DNA of 64,000 bases from Parvibaculum sp963696585. GTDB taxonomy: Bacteria > Pseudomonadota > Alphaproteobacteria > Parvibaculales > Parvibaculaceae. The notes under the pieces were generated by a model, which ran no database searches, was not told the DNA's origin, and saw only the letters and a list, made by a program, of their open reading frames with translations. The stretch covers positions 108,884 to 172,883 of the forward strand of contig CAVOKW010000043.1 of the NCBI GenBank assembly GCA_963696585.1. The letters are read 5' to 3'. Shown here piece by piece: positions 59,043-64,000 of the stretch; position 1 is the first letter of the stretch; every line of letters starts with the position of its first letter. Made by a program: the position numbers and the translations under genes.

Positions 59043-60692
59043 ATGGCCCGCATCGCGCTCTACGCCCGCTATTCCTCCGACATGCAAAGCACGTCCTCCA
59101 TCGACGATCAGTTCCGCATCTGCCGCGATCAGGCGGCGCGGGAAAAATGGAAGGTGGCGGGCACCTATAAGGATGCCGCCATTTCCGGCGCCAGCGTCAC
59201 CTTGCGTCCGGGCATTCAGGCGCTGTTGCAGGATGCGACCGCCGGTAAGTTCGAGATCGTGTTGGCAGAGGCGCTCGATCGCGTTAGTCGCGATCAGGCC
59301 GATATAGCGATCCTGTTCAAACACCTGAAATTTGCCGGTGTCAAAATCGTCACGCTGGCCGAGGGCGAAATCTCCGAGCTGCATGTCGGCCTCAAGGGCA
59401 CGATGAATGCGCTGTTCCTCAAAGACCTCGCCGCCAAGACCCATCGCGGCCTGCGCGGGCGGGTGGAGAAGGGCAAGGCAGGCGGTGGGCTTTGCTATGG
59501 TTATGATGTGGTCAAGCGGCTCGATGGCAATGGCGAACCAATCTGCGGTGAGCGCAAGATCAATGAGGCCGAGGCAACCATCGTCCGCCGCATCTTCCGC
59601 GAATTCGCCGATGGCAAGAGCCCCAAGGCCATCGCCAGAGACCTCAATCGCGACAATATCCCCGGCCCTTTCAGTAAGAGTTGGGGCGACACGACCATTC
59701 GCGGCCATGTCAATCGTGGCACTGGCATCATTCACAACGATCTATACCTGGGCGTTATCGTCTGGAACCGGCTGCGCTATATCAAGAACCCCGAGACTGG
59801 CAAGCGTGTCTCGCGGATCAATCCGGAAGCTGAATGGATCAGGACGGAAGTGCCCGCATTGCGCATCATCGATGATGAGCTGTGGCAGGCGGCGCGCCAG
59901 CGGCAGCGGGAAATTTCTGTGAAATTCGAGAATGTCACCAAAGGCGTGCGTGCCTATCGCGCCAAGAAGCTGAATGGCCTGCGCCGCCCGGCGTTTCTAT
60001 TCTCCGGCTTGCTGAAATGCGGCTGCTGCGACGGGCAATATGGCATCATCACCAAGGATCGTTATGGCTGCCTCAACCGCAACCGGCGCGGTACTTGCGA
60101 CAATGGCCGCACCATCCGCCGCGATGTGATTGAAGAGCGCATTCTTGCGGGCCTCACCGAAAAGCTGGTTTCCGCTGAAAACGTAGCCGAAGCCGTGCGC
60201 GCCTACGCCGAGGAACTGAACCAACAGAACCGCGAACGCCGCGCGCAAACCGATATCGACCGCAAGGCGCTCGACAAGATCGAACGCGGCATTGCCGGTA
60301 TCATGTCCGCCATCGAGGACGGCATGTATCAGCCCAGCATGAAAACGCGGATGGATGATCTGGAGCAGCAGAAGGTCGAGATCCTGGCACGCATGGAGGA
60401 CATGCCTGCGGATGTGCCGGATATTCATCCGAATATTGCACAAATCTACAAAGCCAAGGTGATGCAGTTGAACGATGCGCTGGCCGATCCAGAATTGCAC
60501 AATCAGGCAGCCGAGGCGATCCGCGCGCTTGTGGGTGAAGTGGTGCTTATGCCCGGCGACAAACGCGGCGAGGTAAATGCCACTCTACGCGGCGAGTTGA
60601 TGGGCATTCTCGATATCGTTTCCGGGCGTAAAACCCAAAACCGATCCCAAGTTATAACAAAAGAAGTTGCGTGCCCCCGCAACCAACTTTAA
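59043..60692 (+). CDS. Large serine recombinase (integrase of the island)
   Basis: 549 residues. N-terminal resolvase domain RIALYARYSSDMQSTSSIDD with nucleophile Ser11, EALDRVSRDQADIA and the invariant Arg residues; then the Recombinase domain (GGGLCYGYDVV, INEAEATIVRRIFREFADGK), and a zinc-ribbon region FSGLLKCGCCDGQYGII with RRGTCDNGRTIRR; then a coiled coil. It makes the synaptic cuts for integration and excision. The last codons overlap the attR repeat, so the end of the protein is encoded by target-derived sequence. Confidence 0.93.
   Translation: MARIALYARYSSDMQSTSSIDDQFRICRDQAAREKWKVAGTYKDAAISGASVTLRPGIQALLQDATAGKFEIVLAEALDRVSRDQADIAILFKHLKFAGVKIVTLAEGEISELHVGLKGTMNALFLKDLAAKTHRGLRGRVEKGKAGGGLCYGYDVVKRLDGNGEPICGERKINEAEATIVRRIFREFADGKSPKAIARDLNRDNIPGPFSKSWGDTTIRGHVNRGTGIIHNDLYLGVIVWNRLRYIKNPETGKRVSRINPEAEWIRTEVPALRIIDDELWQAARQRQREISVKFENVTKGVRAYRAKKLNGLRRPAFLFSGLLKCGCCDGQYGIITKDRYGCLNRNRRGTCDNGRTIRRDVIEERILAGLTEKLVSAENVAEAVRAYAEELNQQNRERRAQTDIDRKALDKIERGIAGIMSAIEDGMYQPSMKTRMDDLEQQKVEILARMEDMPADVPDIHPNIAQIYKAKVMQLNDALADPELHNQAAEAIRALVGEVVLMPGDKRGEVNATLRGELMGILDIVSGRKTQNRSQVITKEVACPRNQL
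60673..60686 (+). repeat. attR core (copy of tRNA-fMet 3' end)
   Basis: TGCCCCCGCAACCA, identical to 15300-15313. It ends seven bases before the recombinase stop codon ends. GTTATAACAAAA at 60651-60662 is the inverse of the sequence next to attL. Confidence 0.75.
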
Positions 60693-60699
60693 CGAACTC

Positions 60700-60729
60700 G
60701 CCGCAGCCTCAAAAGCTGCGGCGTTTTTG
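60700..60729 (+). terminator. Intrinsic terminator, probable original end of the rrn operon
   Basis: CGCCGCAGC (60700-60708), loop, GCTGCGGCG (60716-60724), then TTTTT. It follows attR by 14 bp, the spacing expected for a terminator just after tRNA-fMet before island insertion. Confidence 0.9.
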
Positions 60730-60825
60730 TTTGTGCCGAGGCTGAGTAGAGTGTGTGACGTGTGACGTGGTTCCCGGGAATGTATCCAGCCTAAAGTAGA
60801 TTCCGTCCCATCAAGGAGACGGATT

Positions 60826-61157
60826 ATGAAACGCAGCCGGTTCAGCGAAGAGCAGATTATTGCGATCCTTTCCTTAAGGGTGAGCGGGATCAGTGATCGA
60901 TCCAGTGGATCGATCACCCTGCGAACGAGGCGGGGCTTAAGACTGCCGATTTGTGCCGCAAGCCGAAGGCGATCTCGCGCAAGCTCGACCCCGAGAAGCA
61001 GGTGGCATTCATCAAGGCGTACCAAAGTTTGCTGAACCAGCTTGCAGATGATGAGGCTGTCGTTTTTTTGCCGACCGCCGTACATCCAACCCACGCGGTG
61101 CGACCGGTTGGCTGCTGGTCGTCGAAAGACGTGCCGGTCGCGTCTGTCAGAGCCTGA
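60826..61157 (+). pseudogene. Fused remnants of IS3 OrfA and an IS630 transposase
   Basis: Begins with MKRSRFSEEQIIAIL, the IS3 OrfA start; about 45 codons on, a frame carries KTADLCRK from the same protein family after an inserted stretch containing a palindromic GATCGATCCAGTGGATCGATC-like hairpin (60895-60915). From about 60970 the frame changes to IS630 sequence, AFIKAYQSLLNQLADDEAVV and HPTHAVRPVGCW. Nothing here can transpose. Confidence 0.75.
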
Positions 61158-62583
61158 TCGTCACGCATTTGAGCTGCGTGTAATGATGCAGGGCCTCCAG
61201 ACCCTTTTCGCGGCCATATCCGCTTTGCTTGTAGCCGCCGAGTGGCGTTTCAACGCCACCTGCCTGATACTCGTTGACGTAGATCTGGCCAGCTTCGAGC
61301 CTCGCCGAAACACGTAACGCTCTCCCGAGATCGCGCGTCCAGATACCCGCCGCCAAGCCGTAATCCGTGTCGTTGGCGATCGCGATAGCATCCTCTTCGT
61401 CCTTGAACGAAATGACGGAAAGAACCGGACCGAAAACTTCCTCGCGCGCAATCCGCATGTCATTGGTCACGCCAGTATAAACAGTAGGCTGGACGAACCA
61501 GCCGCCCTTGGCATGCTCAGCGTCCAAAGGCGCGCCGCCGACAACGGTTTTCGCGCCTTCCTGCTGCGCGACATCGTAGTAATGCGACACCTTTTCAAAC
61601 TGGGCCCGTGTCGTAATTGGTCCGACCAGGGCATCAGCCTCGGGACCGACCTTGATCGCCGCGACCGCTTTGGCGAGAGCATCCACAAATGTGTTATGGA
61701 TGCTCTCCTGAACAAGACAGCGGGTGCCAGCAAGACAGACCTGTCCCGCATTGGCTGTGAACGCGCGCACCGAACCGGGAATTGCGGCGGCGAGATCGGC
61801 GTCGTCGAAAACGATGTTGGGCGATTTTCCGCCGAGTTCGAGCGTCAGCGGAATTATTCGCTCGGCCGCAATCTTTCCGATTTCACGACCTGCGCGAACG
61901 CTGCCCGTAAAGGCGACCTTTCGCACAAGCCTGTGTTCGACAAGCGCCGCGCCCGCATCTTTTCCCGAACCGAGAACGACATTGAAGACCCCCGCCGGAA
62001 GTCCGCATTCCTCGACAGCGATGCGCGCAAGTTCGACAAGAGATCCCGATGTTTCTTCCGACGGCTTGGCAACGACCGTGTTTCCGGCAGCCAGTGCGGG
62101 CGCGATGCCGCGACCGCCCTGATTGATCGGTGCATTCCAGGGCAGGATGACGCCGACGACACCGAAGGGCTCGCGCCGTGTGTAAGAGTGATAGTTGGCG
62201 CCGATGTCGATGACATTGCCGTGAATCGCATTGACGAGGCCGCCATAGAATTCGAAATACTGCGCCGCACCCTCAACCTCAAACGGGGATTGCCATAAGG
62301 GCTTTCCGGTTTCCGACGATTCGATCGCCGCGAGGCGCTTGGCGTGTTCGCGCATTTTTCGGGCAACCTCCATGAGGATGCGACCGCGTTCGATGGGCCG
62401 ACGATCCCGCCATGCCGGGAACGCTGCCTGCGCTGCAGCGACAGCAGCATCGACGTCGCTTTTGTTACCTGACGCAACTCCACCTATTTTTTGACCCGTG
62501 CGCGGATCATAATTGTCGAGATAAGTTCCCGAACGGGGCGGCACGGATGTGCCGCCGATAAAATGGTCCAGCTTCACACTCAT
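61147..62583 (-). CDS. Aldehyde dehydrogenase family protein
   Basis: 478 residues, NAD(P)-dependent oxidation of an aldehyde to the acid. Motifs: VILPWNAPINQGGRGIAPAL, AFTGSVRAGREIGKIAAERI, LELGGKSPNIVFDDADLAAA (general-base Glu), NAGQVCLAGTRCLV (nucleophile Cys), EEVFGPVLSVISF. GGGAGGA precedes ATG 62583. Divergent from the MaoC operon with a shared palindrome, so it is likely part of the same catabolic pathway. The substrate is not defined. Confidence 0.93.
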   Translation of the reverse strand: MSVKLDHFIGGTSVPPRSGTYLDNYDPRTGQKIGGVASGNKSDVDAAVAAAQAAFPAWRDRRPIERGRILMEVARKMREHAKRLAAIESSETGKPLWQSPFEVEGAAQYFEFYGGLVNAIHGNVIDIGANYHSYTRREPFGVVGVILPWNAPINQGGRGIAPALAAGNTVVAKPSEETSGSLVELARIAVEECGLPAGVFNVVLGSGKDAGAALVEHRLVRKVAFTGSVRAGREIGKIAAERIIPLTLELGGKSPNIVFDDADLAAAIPGSVRAFTANAGQVCLAGTRCLVQESIHNTFVDALAKAVAAIKVGPEADALVGPITTRAQFEKVSHYYDVAQQEGAKTVVGGAPLDAEHAKGGWFVQPTVYTGVTNDMRIAREEVFGPVLSVISFKDEEDAIAIANDTDYGLAAGIWTRDLGRALRVSARLEAGQIYVNEYQAGGVETPLGGYKQSGYGREKGLEALHHYTQLKCVTIRL

Positions 62584-62681
62584 AGAATCCTCCCAGCCAG
62601 TCTTCACGGCCGTTGTGCATTTTGGGAATGATGAAACAGTGTTGGGGCTGATAGCGACGGCTTTTCAGCTGCTTTATCGAC

Positions 62682-62699
62682 ATATCACATATGTGATAT
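62682..62699. promoter_or_regulatory. 18-bp perfect palindrome between divergent catabolic genes
   Basis: ATATCACATATGTGATAT lies 99 bp from the aldehyde dehydrogenase start and 82 bp from the MaoC start. The GTGA/TCAC half-sites recall CRP/FNR or GntR-type operators. It probably controls both directions. Confidence 0.75.
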
Positions 62700-62780
62700 A
62701 GTGCCTCTGAGCAGCAAGTTGCTATTGCACCGAGACGTGCATGGCACGACCCTACGCGTATAAGAAAGTAGGGAGCGAAA

Positions 62781-63281
62781 ATGCCGGACGATTTCCGATC
62801 CAGGGCCGTGCTTTGGCCCAAGGGACATCTGTACGAGGATTTCAGCGTCGGTCAGGTGATGAACCATCACTGGGGGCGGACGATCGTGGAAAGCGACACG
62901 CTGCTTTTCACCACGCTTACCCTGAGCTTCAACCCTCTCTATTCCAACAGGGAGTTCGCGAAAGCGCATGGTCATCGCGACATCGTCGTGAACCCGCTGC
63001 TCGTCTTCAATACCGTTCTCGGTTTGAGCGTTGAGGATTGCAGCGAGATCGGCGGGCCTTTCGTCGGCGTCGGCAAGCTCACCTATCACAAACCCGTTTA
63101 TCCCGGCGACACATTGATTTCGCGCAGCACGACGGTTGCGTGCCGACTGTCCGAAAGCAATCCGGCAAACGGGATCGTGACCTGGCATACCGAAGGCTTC
63201 AACCAGAACGAGGCGCGCGTGATCGATTTTGAGCGATCCAATCTGGTTCGGCGGCGCAACCCCAGCGGAAAGGCTGCCTGA
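62781..63281 (+). CDS. MaoC-family (R)-hydratase-like protein, first copy
   Basis: 166 residues, single hotdog domain: GHLYEDFSVGQVMNHHWGRT, IVESDTLLFTTLTLSFNPLY and KLTYHKPVYPGDTLISRSTT. MaoC proteins hydrate enoyl-CoA or related mesaconyl-type thioesters. GGGAGCG precedes ATG 62781. It forms an operon with the next two genes, one base before the second MaoC start. Confidence 0.87.
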   Translation: MPDDFRSRAVLWPKGHLYEDFSVGQVMNHHWGRTIVESDTLLFTTLTLSFNPLYSNREFAKAHGHRDIVVNPLLVFNTVLGLSVEDCSEIGGPFVGVGKLTYHKPVYPGDTLISRSTTVACRLSESNPANGIVTWHTEGFNQNEARVIDFERSNLVRRRNPSGKAA

Positions 63282-63282
63282 T

Positions 63283-63762
63283 ATGAAGCTGTCATCGCTC
63301 ACAGGTCGGGACAATTATTTCGAGGACTTCAAGGTCGGTCAGGTTTTCCGGCACGCCCGCGGCAAAACCGTCGAGCCGCTCGAGAATGTTCTGATCACCA
63401 ATCTCGTGATGAACACCGCGCAAGGCCATTTCAACGAGCACGCCATGCAGGCATCGCCGTTCAAGCAGCGCATCTCGTATGGCGGCGTCAATTTTTCGAT
63501 CATCATGGGCCTCGCAAGTCAGGATACATGCGAAAACGCTCTGGCGGAACTCGGACTCGATAACATCAGGCTTCTGACGCCGGTCGTGCATGGGGACACG
63601 CTCTACGCCTATTCCGAAGTGCTGGAAGTCAGGGACGCGGATCGCGATGACGCCGGCGAGGTGACGTTCCGTCACTACGGCGTGAACCAGCGCGACCAGC
63701 AGATTTTCCAGGGAGACCGTCGTGTGCTTCTCAAGCGGCGCAGCCATTGGGGCGACAAATGA
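63283..63762 (+). CDS. MaoC-family (R)-hydratase-like protein, second copy
   Basis: 159 residues, also a single hotdog domain: DNYFEDFKVGQVFRHARGKT, MNTAQGHFNEHAMQASPFKQ and RLLTPVVHGDTLYAYSEVLE. Two tandem MaoC proteins may form a heteromer, like the two-subunit mesaconyl/citramalyl-type hydratases. It overlaps the CoA-transferase gene by four bases. Confidence 0.87.
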   Translation: MKLSSLTGRDNYFEDFKVGQVFRHARGKTVEPLENVLITNLVMNTAQGHFNEHAMQASPFKQRISYGGVNFSIIMGLASQDTCENALAELGLDNIRLLTPVVHGDTLYAYSEVLEVRDADRDDAGEVTFRHYGVNQRDQQIFQGDRRVLLKRRSHWGDK

Positions 63763-64000
63763 CCGAAGCCCTCCCATTCGGTACCCTGGCTGGTTTGCGC
63801 GTCCTTGATTTGACGCAGGCGCTTGCCGGTCCCTTCTGTACGCAGATCCTGGCCGACCACGGCGCTGACGTTATCAAGGTTGAGCCACCGGAAAGCGGCG
63901 ACATGGCACGTTTTTCGGGGCCTTTCCACCCCGCAGACACAGATCATAAGCAGTCGGGCTATTTCCACAGCATCAATCGCAACAAGAAGAGTGTCGTTAT
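63759..64000 (+). CDS. CaiB/BaiF-family CoA transferase, N-terminal part (cut by window end)
   Basis: The 80 visible codons, with LAGLRVLDLTQALAGPFCTQ and LADHGADVIKVEPPESGD, are the typical start of class III CoA transferases, which move CoA between organic acids. With two MaoC hydratases it suggests a branched C4/C5 dicarboxylate (mesaconate-, citramalate- or itaconate-like) pathway; this is inference. Confidence 0.9.
   Translation, partial: MTEALPFGTLAGLRVLDLTQALAGPFCTQILADHGADVIKVEPPESGDMARFSGPFHPADTDHKQSGYFHSINRNKKSVV

Noticed and set aside
15315..60662. GTTATAAC at both island ends as a true terminal inverted repeat
   Set aside because: GTTATAAC is self-complementary, so only four extra A/T bases support orientation. 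Kept as supporting evidence in the att entries, not as a separate feature.
15314..60672. CRISPR array within the island
   Set aside because: I looked for regularly spaced short repeats and saw none; the only tandem repeat is the 30-bp duplication at 27913, with no spacers.

Overview
The window is a piece of an alphaproteobacterial chromosome. The 16S sequence, the rrn order 16S - tRNA-Ile - tRNA-Ala - 23S - 5S - tRNA-fMet, and the block ispG' - prfA - prmC - DUF4167 - MOSC - clpB - M23 peptidase all fit that class. I could not assign a genus by eye. Positions 1-15313 and about 60690-64000 look like chromosomal backbone. The right-hand backbone carries an aldehyde dehydrogenase divergent from a MaoC - MaoC - CoA-transferase operon, with a perfect 18-bp palindrome between them.

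Between the backbone parts lies an integrated element of about 45.4 kb. Its left edge is the 3' end of tRNA-fMet (14-bp repeat at 15300-15313). The same 14 bp recur at 60673-60686, inside the end of a large serine recombinase gene and just before a terminator that probably once ended the rrn operon. The right arm keeps parts of a Trb-type integrative conjugative element: DUF6499/DUF2285 protein, thermonuclease, a scar with a likely TrbI tail, DUF2274, ParDE, and recombinase. The conjugation genes themselves are gone, so the island is probably no longer self-transmissible.

An 817-bp segment (AraC relic plus the start of the DUF6499/DUF2285 gene) is present twice in direct orientation, at 15539-16355 and 47212-48028. 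The two copies differ at about five visible positions and lie 31,673 bp apart. The DNA between them is a composite cargo. From left to right it holds truncated IS66; a wreck of defence genes (Fic N-terminus, a PIWI C-terminus of a prokaryotic Argonaute and the start of its operon partner, IS3 pieces); a 17.5-kb sphingolipid gene cluster; an IS5 remnant; a TetR-controlled RND efflux pump without its outer-membrane channel; an IS630 remnant; frameshifted ardA; an IS1595 remnant; and a DUF433/DUF5615 toxin-antitoxin operon.

The sphingolipid cluster (20545-37992) has the gene order spt - acyl carrier protein - ceramide reductase - acyl-ACP synthetase known from Caulobacter. It adds a GNAT-like ceramide synthase candidate; a CDP-alcohol phosphotransferase, a lipid kinase and nucleotidyltransferases for an anionic (phosphoglycerate-like) head group; a private LptF/LptG-like permease pair; a CDP-glycerol-transferase-like protein and a flippase. 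It therefore appears to encode ceramide backbone synthesis, head-group addition and possibly export, on a mobile island.

To the right (50403-58400) is a candidate phage-defence cassette: HTH protein, MmeI-like DNA methyltransferase, an Abi/HEPN-like protein, an SF2 helicase and a GIY-YIG/T5orf172 protein. It is broken twice: an 848-bp IS5-family element sits exactly in the NPPY motif of the methyltransferase, and one extra base shifts the helicase frame. Both lesions would be restored by simple reversions.
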